From assembly GCF_030867145.1 (NCBI RefSeq), contig NC_134433.1, positions 14,025,216 through 14,089,215 of the forward strand: DNA of 64,000 nt, given 5' to 3'. The position numbers and the translations under genes were made by a program. The notes under the pieces were generated by a model. The model made no database searches. It was not told where the DNA came from and was given only the letters and a program-made list of their open reading frames with translations. The stretch is from Opisthocomus hoazin (Eukaryota; Chordata; Aves; Opisthocomiformes; Opisthocomidae). This document shows, piece after piece, positions 51,597 through 61,480 of the stretch. Position 1 is the stretch's first letter. Each line of letters starts with the position of its first letter.

Positions 51597-51731
51597 TTAG
51601 AAAATCTGTAGATGCATAGATGTAGCTCCATCCTTCCACTTGTTAACATGGTCTGAAATAACAGTTCTGCAGAGTGGACACGTTTTTTCTCTATTAAACC
51701 ATAAAGAGATGCATTCTTCACAAAATGTGTG
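51597..51731 (-). CDS. RNFT1: RNFT1 coding exon 8, second half of RING and stop
   Basis: HTFCEECISLWFNREKTCPL then CRTVISDHVNKWKDG, stop TAA 51597-51599. Acceptor CATTACAG. Confidence 0.96.
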   Translation of the reverse strand, partial: HTFCEECISLWFNREKTCPLCRTVISDHVNKWKDGATSMHLQIF

Positions 51732-54700
51732 CTGTAATGAAAAGAATGAGAACTTAGAGCTTCTAAGCTCTTCCATTTATAAGACGGTATATTATCTGCA
51801 TAGCGTGATTTCTAAAAATAATCAGAAGTCACATACACTCACTAATCTAACTTTATGTTGGTTTGTTTACCAGGTGTTTAAAATATTCTTAAGTTTGAAA
51901 AAAAAAATTCGCATTATGTGTATTACCTGACAGATAAGCAGAATAGGCTTCTGAAATTCAGCTTGGCAGATTGAACAAATATCATCCGATTCAGAACACT
52001 GTCTCTTGCTAGCCGTCACCCCGTAGTGCTGTAAAACAAGGTATTTTCAGCAGATACTAGTTTCTAGGTGGGAGGGGAAGCCAAAACAAAGCACAAAAAT
52101 AAGAGGACAGAAAGGAATTGGGAATAAGGGCTGCTGGGTCAGGAAAACTGTTCAATCCCTAATCCAGTGAAATGTTGCCAAGTTTTTTAATAGTTGTCTT
52201 GGGGCCTAAAGCTTATGTGCTCCTACTTGCCATGCTGTCTAGTTATCTAGTTGTCTAGTACCTTCCCCTGATCACAGTTACTGGAAAAATCTGTATCGGT
52301 GTTATTTTAACAGTGACCTCTGAGCAAAACAATGTGTTAAATTCCAATCTGATCAAGATAGCACTTAAAAAATGAGAAGGGCTTTATTATTCTTTTAGTT
52401 CAATTACACTGTGCTCCAATATCTTTTATACATTTTACTGCCCGGATAGCAGACTCTAAACAATACCTTTTACTACAGAGAAAGATTATCTAGAAACTTA
52501 TAATTCTAACAGAAGTTTCTTGCATGTCAATTATTTTGGCAAGCTTCAATACGGACTATATTTCAGCCTAAAGCTGCAACCTGCATCCAACCAATATTCA
52601 GTTAGGAAGCAGGACAAAAAGGGTATGTTATTTCACATATGCTTTTCAGAGAGACATGCAGAATAGACTTTTTGGGGGTTTTCTTGTTGTTGTTCAGGTG
52701 GTAACGTAATCACGTAGTCAGGGAATTCAGACTATGAAATCCAAGGACAAGTATACAGGATTTACTTTAAAAATGCAGTTGTCTATTGCTAGAATAATAC
52801 AAACTAATATAGGAATAAGGTATTTTAAAAAGTATTTTCATGAAAATTGGGTTGATTTTTGTCATAAGAGAATTCAGTACTCACTGGTCGTGTACAAAAT
52901 ATCCGTAAAACCTGCCTGAAGTTTCTCAATTGTCCAAAAAAGCTCAAAAGCTGAAATGGGAAAGAAAACCTGAGTTACGCTTAGTATTCTTCTCTGTGAA
53001 CTGAAAAGCTTCCAAGCTTTTGTGCAGATTCCAACACTAGAGGTCTTACTGGTAGTTTGATGTTGGCAGAAACATAAGCAAAACTATAGTTCAGACTGAC
53101 CCTATTTCAGTTGCTTAATATGCAACCAAACTAAGAATTTAGCCTGAAGTTTTTTTCAGAGAACAACAGTGTTGAGGTTCTGAAATGAAGCACTCAAGTG
53201 CAGATATATCAGCATTATCATCATATATGCAATAGTCTTCAGACTTATATGTAAGATACCTTAGCATTACAAAGTATTTTAGATGTGCAAAGCTGAATTT
53301 GTACTGAGTCTGGTTACATCTGGGGCAGATTCGCTCTTTGGTGAAGTAGACAGCCAGTATGAACATTTACGCTTAACTTGTTTAGTATCACACATTATAC
53401 TCTAGCAGGAAGAAAATCTAGTTTCCTGGAAATTGCTGATTCTTTTAACCCTTAATTTTACCTTTATTTTTGCAAGCTGTCTTCCTCAGCATCTGGTAAC
53501 AGTCTGATCAATGTCTGATGTGAGGGGACCTATAGTACCAGTGTTCTTTGCTATGCAACCTCAATCCATTCCACAACAGGTGCAGGAAAAAGACGACTGA
53601 GTCCCCTGAGCCAGTATTCCTGTCAGTTTTGGAAGGCTGTATTGGTTCAACTGAAGCATCGACTTGCAGGTCAGTTCAAACACAGGGGAACGTTCAGAAA
53701 CGTGTTCATTTATGTGTCTCTAACCCTCCAGTGATAATTACTGCAAAATTGTTTGAGAGGAATATAAAGCTTACATACTTTTAGGATGAGGTAGAGAAGG
53801 CCCAGCAGTATCCCAAGGGTCCATCCTAGTACACTGTCCAGCTCCCCATAGCCAATAAGATAACGGAACCAAACTGGTATGGGGACAAACATACGGTAAT
53901 ACTGGCAGAGTTCTTCTAACAGCATGTACCAGTAGCCCTAAGCAAGACATGCAAAGGAACCGCTCAAGATTTAAAACACAAAGGATTTTTAAAATATAGA
54001 GAAAAAATGCATTGTTATTCTTCTGAGTAACTTCCTCTCATAGTATCTTGAAACAACTAAATAGGAAGCATGAAAAAGAATGAAGACCAGATAATGAGTC
54101 TCACCACAACTGTACAAATAGAACAACTGATTGCCGTACTGCAGAAAATCAAATTAATAGGCTAAAATAGGGTGGCTTTGTCAGATACCTACCTGCTTAA
54201 CAATGCTATCAGACTTAATTTCATAAGCATGAACAAAGAAAATAGAAGTTACACGAAAAAGGAAAATAAGACAAATTTGGTCACATAGATCAGCTTGTCA
54301 TTAGCAAGAGTTGTGTCCTGCATTCAAGATTAAAAAATGAGAGTAAGGCACATTCTTTTACTAACAAACATAAGTTACAAACTGTTTTCCTGTAAACGTT
54401 ATTTCATGCCTGTGTAAGAAGCCTTATCTGGTGACAAATAACTCCTGTATAGGATCGGGTGGTAGGAAAATTATGGGGCCAGGAAAGAAGCATAGGGTCG
54501 CTGGACTGAACACGTAAACAGTTCAATGACACCCTAAAAATGACTGAATAACAACTGGAGAGCACAAGTGTCCTGCACAGAGCACATATAATCATAAATA
54601 TTTAGCTAAGCTCTTACTTTATTTCCTTGTCTTTAAAACTAGATTTATAACAGGGAAGAAGTACTCTTTCTATAATGTATGCTGGATAATATTAGCTTTA

Positions 54701-57266
54701 AAAAACAAAAAAAATCTTGATTACAAAGTGATATTTACAGAAATTGGTGATCACTGAGAAAAAACTTCACCCTGGTACATTTGACAAGATAAAACCTACC
54801 AAAACATCCTGTTCAAATGTTATCATGTACAAGCTGTACTTGTTTTTTGTTTTGTTATTTAAACAGTACTAGTATTTGCTATTTTGACAGAAAATTTAAT
54901 TGTTTTTTGCATGTCTCACCTTAGGAAGCAGATAAAAATAAATACCCCACCAACCAACGTAGGCTCCTATAAAAATCATTAAACTTCACTGGTTTGAGGA
55001 ATTAAGCTATGAATCAAATTCACTGATCTGACAAATATTGCTTAAGTTTATTAACAAAAAGAAAATTCAGATTTATTTTGAAAAGACACAAAATACAGCT
55101 GTTGGCATGTGCAGATCTTAAAATCTTCCCATGTCAGTCACTGTCAAGCATGTAAAAAATTTACTGTGCATCAGATTCTGTGTATACACATTCTTACACT
55201 GCAGCATATAAAAGGTTTCTTCATCCCCCCCACTCAGAGACAGAAATAAACCCATTTATCCGATGACATAATACAAGCAATCGTTTCAGATCGGACTGTT
55301 AACCGTCCTTAGCACCAGGCAGGGAAGAACATGAAATCCACAGGGTTTTCTCACCCACAGTGTAGTGGTGGATTATATATGGACTTTTAATTAAAAAGAC
55401 CCTTGTCTGGGTGGAATTTAATAATTAGCTAATTTTACCGTAAAAGGATCTTCATAAGGAAGCAAAAATACAGCTTGTTTTCTTACCTTGGATTTAAAGG
55501 ACATCATAAAAGAAGGCACCAAGAGAATAAAGCACTTGAAGCCCATGAAGAGGAATTTCAGAATAAAGTCTGTGACTCCGACAATCCAAAGTACCTCCCA
55601 GAAGTTTATTAAATCCACAGTAGGGTTTAAAAAGATTAAGCTACAAAAAGAATTATCAGAAGTTACTGGAGCACCCTATTTAGAGGAAAGCATAACCAGA
55701 GATTATCACAGCAGGTTTAATTAAAAAAGGAAACCTGGTTTACATAGAAGAAAATTAGTTGCCAAGAAAATACTAATCAATTATTTCAGTGATTGCAAGC
55801 CGATCATTTATGATCTGTGACAGCCTTTCAGTGTTTGAACCTCCCTTCCTGTACCTTCATCACAGCCCCCATCCTCTAGAGACAGGCTTGCTTTCCCATT
55901 TTAGCAGTACAGCCTTTGACCGGTTTACAGCCAAGCCTGTAGCTACAGAATGGTAAGGGAAAAAAAATAAACTGGAGACGAACTCCACAGAGCCCCAGAA
56001 TGCCATATTCAGTGGGAGGGTCAAAGCCAGGGATCAAACCCAGCTACACTCCCCACAGTACAGTAGTACTATGAAGTTGAGTATGGGGGTCTAATCCTGC
56101 AAATTCCAAACCACTGTTTTTAATGACAGCACCTGTTCAGTTTGGCAGAAGAGGAAGAAAGGAGATCAAAATGAAAGAGAAACCAACGCCTCTATTAAAG
56201 AGAAACAGCAACAGCCTAGATAAAATGTTCCCAATTATTATTTATGAGTAATTTATGATGTGAGAGATGTTCCTCTACTCACCTGTAATACAGTGACTGA
56301 GAAAGAAAGGTGTAATACAAGAGGAGAGATGATCCAGTTAGGTATACTAGTAACCAAGCACACTGCAACTTGGAACACCGTTCCTGTAAGATAATGGTAA
56401 AGATATATTACAGTCCTTAGCTGAGTATCAGTGTCTTAATTGACGGATAAAGGTCTTGGTTAACTTACAGACTTTTGTTGCATAGGGTGATACTTACTCT
56501 TAGAAAAACCTGATTTACTATGCTTTTGTTTGCATACATATAAGTTGTTAGCAGCCCAATTCCAAGAGAAATGCCTATTAGGAAAAAAGGGTCAGTTATA
56601 CACAAGAAAATAAAGAAATTTATTCAACTGGGTTGAAGAACCAGCTACTTCTAATATATCTTTGTAATTACAATTAATAGCTCAGACTATCATGCCAGAA
56701 TAATTAAGCGCACTGTACATATACCAGCAAAGGAAACGCCACTGAAATGTAGTTTAGTAAATCTCTCTTTCTGATTAATAAAGCAAATAAAATCTAAAAA
56801 TAAATTGAATTATATTTCAGGCATGGTTATTCGTATATCTCGTTGGGGGGGAGGGTCTGTTCCCTCAGACCTTATTTTGTTATACTCTACCAATTATATG
56901 CTGCGTGATCAATTTGACACACAGAATCAAGATATACGGCAGACTTTTGTGCAGCCACTGGAGGAGGTATCTGAGTTCTGAGAGGGAGCTGCCGCTGTGT
57001 TCCTCTGAGTCTGGAGGGGAATCGTTGAGCCCCCCTGCTTCGCTGTGGGCATGTCCGTGTGAGCGACTTTGGGACCCTGGCCTCGAATGTCGCGAACTCG
57101 CGTCTTCTCGGGCTTCTCCCACCGCAGAGGTTAGCTGTATGCGAACATCTCCGCTATGATGGCACGAGCTCTCTCCTGACAGCCTCGCTGCGTGGGCGCT
57201 CTGAGAAGATGAAGAGTCATCACCACTCCCTTGGATGTTGTGGAGATGACTGTAGTTTGGTTGCAT
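51597..57266 (-). CDS. RNFT1: RNFT1, RING finger transmembrane protein 1, complete (8 coding exons, 389 aa)
   Basis: Coding exons: 56891-57266, 56498-56574, 56283-56383, 55487-55640, 53779-53937, 52885-52950, 51927-52028, 51597-51731. All joins are GT-AG and in frame. RNFT1 is an ER-membrane E3 ubiquitin ligase linked to ER-associated degradation. Seen: a Ser/His-rich N-terminal region (to about 105), hydrophobic segments near 108-140, 157-176, 194-235 and 270-289, and a C-terminal C3HC4 RING with C329, C332, C344, H346, C349, C352, C363 and C366, ending KWKDGATS...LQIF. The ATG at 57266 (MQPNYSHLH) is used because it aligns with human MQAN..LH and has A at -3. Upstream sequence up to the acceptor lacks an in-frame extension that I can support. 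The gene is convergent with RPS6KB1. Confidence 0.95.
51927..52028 (-). CDS. RNFT1: RNFT1 coding exon 7, first half of RING
   Basis: HYGVTASKRQCSESDDICSI then CQAEFQKPILLICQ, with RING cysteines C329, C332, C344. Acceptor TTTTACAG, donor GTAATA. Confidence 0.96.
52885..52950 (-). CDS. RNFT1: RNFT1 coding exon 6
   Basis: 22 codons, LLSFFGQLRNFRQVLRIFCT then RP. Too short for a simple ORF scan; fixed by the human counterpart LRTFRQVLRIF. Acceptor CATTTCAG, donor GTGAGT. Confidence 0.93.
53779..53937 (-). CDS. RNFT1: RNFT1 coding exon 5
   Basis: GYWYMLLEELCQYYRMFVPI through GWTLGILLGLLYLILK. Acceptor TTGCTTAG, donor GTATGT. Confidence 0.95.
55487..55640 (-). CDS. RNFT1: RNFT1 coding exon 4
   Basis: LIFLNPTVDLINFWEVLWIV through FKCFILLVPSFMMSFKSK; strongly hydrophobic. 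Acceptor TTTTGTAG, donor GTAAGA. Confidence 0.95.
56283..56383 (-). CDS. RNFT1: RNFT1 coding exon 3
   Basis: ERCSKLQCAWLLVYLTGSSL then LLYYTFLSQSLYY. Acceptor TCTTACAG, donor GTGAGT. Confidence 0.95.
56498..56574 (-). CDS. RNFT1: RNFT1 coding exon 2
   Basis: ISLGIGLLTTYMYANKSIVN then QVFLR. Acceptor CCTAATAG, donor GTAAGT. Confidence 0.95.
56891..57266 (-). CDS. RNFT1: RNFT1 coding exon 1 (start)
   Basis: 125 codons plus one base: MQPNYSHLHNIQGSGDDSS through LSELRYLLQWLHKSLPYILI and QHII. Donor GTAGAG. Upstream, CTGGTCCAG (minus, about 57283) is the likely acceptor from the 5'UTR exon. Confidence 0.93.
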
Positions 57267-58739
57267 GGTGAGATTTTTTTTCTGGTCCAGATTCTTGCTA
57301 CTTTGTCTCCTATAGTGGAATAGGAAAAGTCACAGCTAAAGGAGGAGCTAACGAGTTCAGGGGAAAAAAACCCACAAAGACCCAACAGAAAAAACACAAT
57401 AGATTGTACTGAGTGATTGCCTGCATGAAGCAAAGCAGAGATCCTCTGACAGATGCTGTCTTCGTTCTGAAAGCTGGCATACTGGGTTTGCGCCCTGTCT
57501 CCACGGGCGCAACTTTCCGTGTGCCATATTAAATGGCTTCCTTTCATTCACGTGCAGATTTTCTAGCCTGCGGTGAACCTGGCTGCCTGAGTAAAATCTG
57601 AAGTTGCTTCAGTGCAAATCAGAACAGCAAAAGCTGCTGAATAGAAGCCCAGCACTAGCTTGTGCAGCAGATATCTCAGAAGTGCTGCATAATTTCACAA
57701 AAATAGTAACAGTAGTAGGGCAAAGAATGAGCAAACAATGATGGGAAGGAAGCAAAGAGTATATTTACATGCATCCGTGAAGTGGTAAGCATTTGTTCGG
57801 ACAAGTCTGGTCAAAAGCCAGTGCATGCTCAAAATTGAGGGCCATTATGAGATTAACGAGATTATCCTGTCTGGGTAAGTTAGCAGAACCAGGTTAGTCC
57901 ATTTTGTAAGATGCATTTAAAAGAGCCTGGACTGTACAGTCTAGGTGAAAAAAGTAGTGCAGCCAACAGTAATCTAACAGCGAGACCACCCAAACGAGGT
58001 CAGATTTATCTTTTCTTTGGCATCTTTCTGTTCTCGTCCTGGGCTGTTACTCGCTTCTGTGTCAGTCTTTATATTGGTCAAATAGGGTTAAACCTACTTC
58101 TCTGGACTGGTGTGACATCAGAGTAACGATTTTGGAGAATGCTGTGAAGCTGGATTTGGCACAGTACTTGTCACTATCGAATAGTATTATTGAAACCCTG
58201 AGAATTTTGTTATAATCCTTTTACTGTAATTCAAACTCTTCCAGATTCCTCTTTGAAATTATCTTTTCCAAAGCTTAGTGTACATACACAGCTAGTTTCA
58301 CTGGGGATACAAAAAGGTTAAAGCAAAATTGGTTTTGCACTGCAAAAAGTTCTTCACATATTTGCACAAGCCTAGAATTCTTTAGCTTTTAAAGCGGAGA
58401 TTGTATTAACAGAGTAAGTTGCATGAATTTAAACAATATCCAAACAGGGGAACTTACTGCCACGCTGCCGCTACTACTGTATTTGTGTTGGCCAAAGATT
58501 ACATCATACTTCAACCCAGCCAAAATTCACGTTCTGTAATTTTATGCACATGAACAAAGCCAATAAACCAGAGATAGCATTGACTTGTGTGAGCAGAATT
58601 ACCCCGTGTGTCCGCAGGGTCACGCCACGAATGCTCTTTTTAAAAGGAGAGGAACAGCAATAATAAAGCAACCCTCATCAGCACCCTGGAGTTAGTGGCT
58701 TAGGGCCTGCTTCTGCAACAACTTACAGCTCGGTGTTTA

Positions 58740-59530
58740 AAAAACACCCAGTGAGCGATCCCCTCGCTGGCGTCGAGCAGCTTCCCTCGGCCCTCTGCCC
58801 GACAAACTTTCGGGTAACCAAGTTACCGAACGGCGTTTCCAAGCGCCAGAAACCCGCGCGCAGCGGCCGGCTCCCAGCCGTTCTCCCCCCCGCCCCCCCC
58901 CTCCCCCCGAGATAAAACCAGCCCTTTGATGGAGGCTCTTCTCCTCCGGCGCTGCCCCGCTCCTCCCGGGCCGCGGCCTCCCGCCGGGGCCTCGCCCGCG
59001 CCCCTCGCAGGGCCGCGCCGCCGCCGAACCTCGCCGGCGGGGTCCCGCCGGCCTCCGCCCAAGCCCCGGTGTAGGGAGGGGGTGACTCTGGGGGCGCGGC
59101 CCCGCTTCCTCCTCCCCCTCCTCCCCGGGCTCTGAGGGGGAGCGGCCGCCGGGAGCCCCTTTCCCGCCCTCCCCTGCCCGGGCCCGGCGGCGGTACCTCA
59201 TCAGGCGGCCGGCGCCTCCCGCCCGGCGCCGCTGCCCAGGCCGCGGCCGCCCGTCGCTGCCATCGCCGCCGCCGAGGCCGAGTGGGTGGGAGAGGGCGCG
59301 GCGGGGGGAGGAAGAGGAGGAGCCGTGAGGGGAGGAGGAGGAAGGCCCAGAGCCGGGTGTTGCTCTGGCAACGAGCGGCCGAGGCTCGTCGAGGCCTTCG
59401 CCCCGCCAGGGGACGGGGGATCCCGCGTGAGGCGGGGAGGGGAGCCCGCCTCAGGGCCGGGGACAGGCCGCGGGCCGGGCCCGCCAGGCGGGGGAGGGCA
59501 GCGGTTCCCGTTGCTCTTTGTTTAAAACCT
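58740..59530. promoter_or_regulatory. CpG island, RNFT1 promoter
   Basis: High-GC, CpG-dense block around the presumed RNFT1 first exon. It includes long C runs at about 58883-58910 (G-runs on the minus strand, that is, the RNFT1 sense strand). It could also drive a divergent plus-strand transcript. No TATA box seen. Confidence 0.75.
59197..59280 (-). other. RNFT1: Likely RNFT1 non-coding exon 1 with a uORF
   Basis: On the minus strand a donor GTACCG follows CTGATGAG, ending the exon at 59197. Its 5' end is uncertain. The exon holds a 20-codon ORF at 59201-59263 (MAATGGRGLG...EAPAA, stop TGA) ending just before the donor. A second ATG overlaps the stop region (TGATGAG). Confidence 0.5.
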
Positions 59531-60896
59531 CAATTAAAATTAATCTGGGAAAGCACTAATAACGAAGGAAATTAAGAAATATCTGTAAATACATATATGT
59601 GCTGCGGCATCATTGCTTCTCGGTGGCGATTAGCGTTCACCGCAGGGAAGTTCTGCTGTCTGGAAATTGGCTTTGCCTCCTAGGAAACCTGAGGAAAACG
59701 CTGCCTTAGTTAATACTGCTGTAGCTCGTAGGAGAAGCTTGAAATTAAACAGATACAGAGTTTTCTTTCAAAATGTGCTCTTGAATAAATTAGTTTGCAT
59801 CCAGAAATGGCATCTGTTTTCCTTGGCTCAGATATTTTTCTAAAAGTGGTTAGGTACACAGCTCACACTGAAGCTGGTGCCTAATAGCCGAGTAGTTTTG
59901 AAAATCAGGCCTGTTTTGTTTTGAATTAAAACAGAAGTACTGTTTTTATTCAGAATTTTAAATACAGAGATGCTGTGGGGTCAGTAACCCCGGGAGAGGT
60001 AAAGGACAGGCGCTTAGACACCTTAAGAGGTGAAAAACTAAGGGTTTAGAAGAGCAGAGTGGCCTGGTGTTTAGTAACGCAAGCCATCTAACCATGAACT
60101 TTCTCTTTTATGCTTGAGGGAGAAGCTGAGAACCTGGACACATCTCTGTTTCTGTTGGAGGTAGGTTTTAAGGAGGCGTCTGCAGCAATTTGGCCTACTT
60201 TTCTGATGTTTTGGGAATCTGTCAAGGCTTTCTTGACTGGAAGTCTCAGGCCTTGTGTGCTCTGTGTTTCACTTGGGCTGTGGCTGATGTCTTGGAAGAA
60301 ACCTGGCCTGGTTACTACAGATATGCTGAAGTATTAAACACAAGCTTCCTGTTCCTGTAGGCCCTCTGAACTAAAATGACCTTATAATGTGTTGAGTACT
60401 GCTGCCTAATTACCGCAGTACTGCTCAGTAGCAGCACCAATGCAGATTTCAGATGCTCGGCTGGAAGCATGCTAAGAATTACGCAGCTATATCCCCATCC
60501 TTCCAAGGGTAACACAAACCAGTTGTGTTTGACTTCTGTTATGCCATATTGTTCATTCTCTTTGCCCAGTTAGTCATTCGCATAGTGTTTGCATTGTGAA
60601 GGACACTGTGAAAAATCTTCATTTGATTCTCAAATCAGGAAAAGCTGTTGTAAATCTTTTATTTTTAAATAGTATTTTAAGGTTGAAAATTATGCATGCC
60701 TTCTGTACGTTGCCTGGAGGTGTACAAATATAAAAGCCTCATTCAGCTGTTTCTTTTTTGTAATTATAAAATGCATTAAGGTACAAATGTAGTTTTAAAT
60801 CAAAGTTGTTCTCAAACTATTTCTCATTGTTATATGCACTGCAAATATGAAATTAATTCATGGCAGCTTATTAATCAATAATGTTTGCTTGTGCAG

Positions 60897-60937
60897 GTCA
60901 CTTGCTGATTTATCTCCAATTCACGGCTCATTAGAAG
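60897..60937 (+). other. Candidate 41-nt exon of an unrecognised transcript
   Basis: Acceptor TTGCTTGTGCAG, then 41 nt, then donor GTATGT. Only one frame is open, reading SLADLSPIHGSLE, with one base left over. I do not recognise the peptide. It could be an exon of a divergent gene or long non-coding RNA starting in the 59-kb CpG island, or chance. Confidence 0.3.
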
Positions 60938-61344
60938 GTATGTAACTCTTTGGTGATGTTGTTGTTTAACAGGTTTTTTTTTTCATGGTGCTATTAATGA
61001 CCTCTGAATTTAGTAACCCGTGACACAAGAAAGATTTTAGAGATTAATAGCATAAAATTGGATGTCTTTTCCCATGGGTACTGCACACACTCGGTCGTGT
61101 AATACCTAATAATAAATTTACCAGTCTGTATTTGGACTCTCCTCCTACGATGCCCATAAATTTCACACAGATAGCTGAATCGGTGTCTAGGCATGTTTTC
61201 GGGTGTGTAAGTACACTCAGATGTAAGTATCCCAGACTTTCTCATCCTCCTAGGTATAGGTGGTACCTCCTTAATTGATGCTATCGGCGGGTTTCATCAG
61301 TGTATACCTGCTTTTACTGTGGTTGTTAAATGTATGAGACAATA

Positions 61345-61480
61345 TTGGAACAAACACTGATCCTTGTGAAACTCTGCCAGCGATGCCCTGGCAGCACACT
61401 GCTTCCCTCTCCAGTAGTTACTCTGTACTAGAAATTGCTGAGAGCTGGTTCTATACATAGAAGTATTAGAACAAAATGTT
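61345..61480 (-). repeat. Possible degraded CR1-type LINE fragment
   Basis: AACACTGATCCTTGTGAAAC followed by TCTGCCAG is reminiscent of internal sequence of CR1-like LINEs read in reverse (actgatccttg then a stop-signal region). Very diverged; weak. Confidence 0.25.

Noticed and set aside
53139-53366. 75-aa minus-strand frame with CxxC-like cysteines (CPRCNQTQ) inside RNFT1
   Set aside because: Lies in the intron between exons at 53779 and 52950. The true RING is at 51597-52028, and no splice sites would include this frame.
59282-59575. 97-aa plus-strand frame opposite RNFT1 exon 1
   Set aside because: Arg/Gly/Ala-rich CpG-island translation without homology. It could overlap a divergent transcript, but coding status is not supported.
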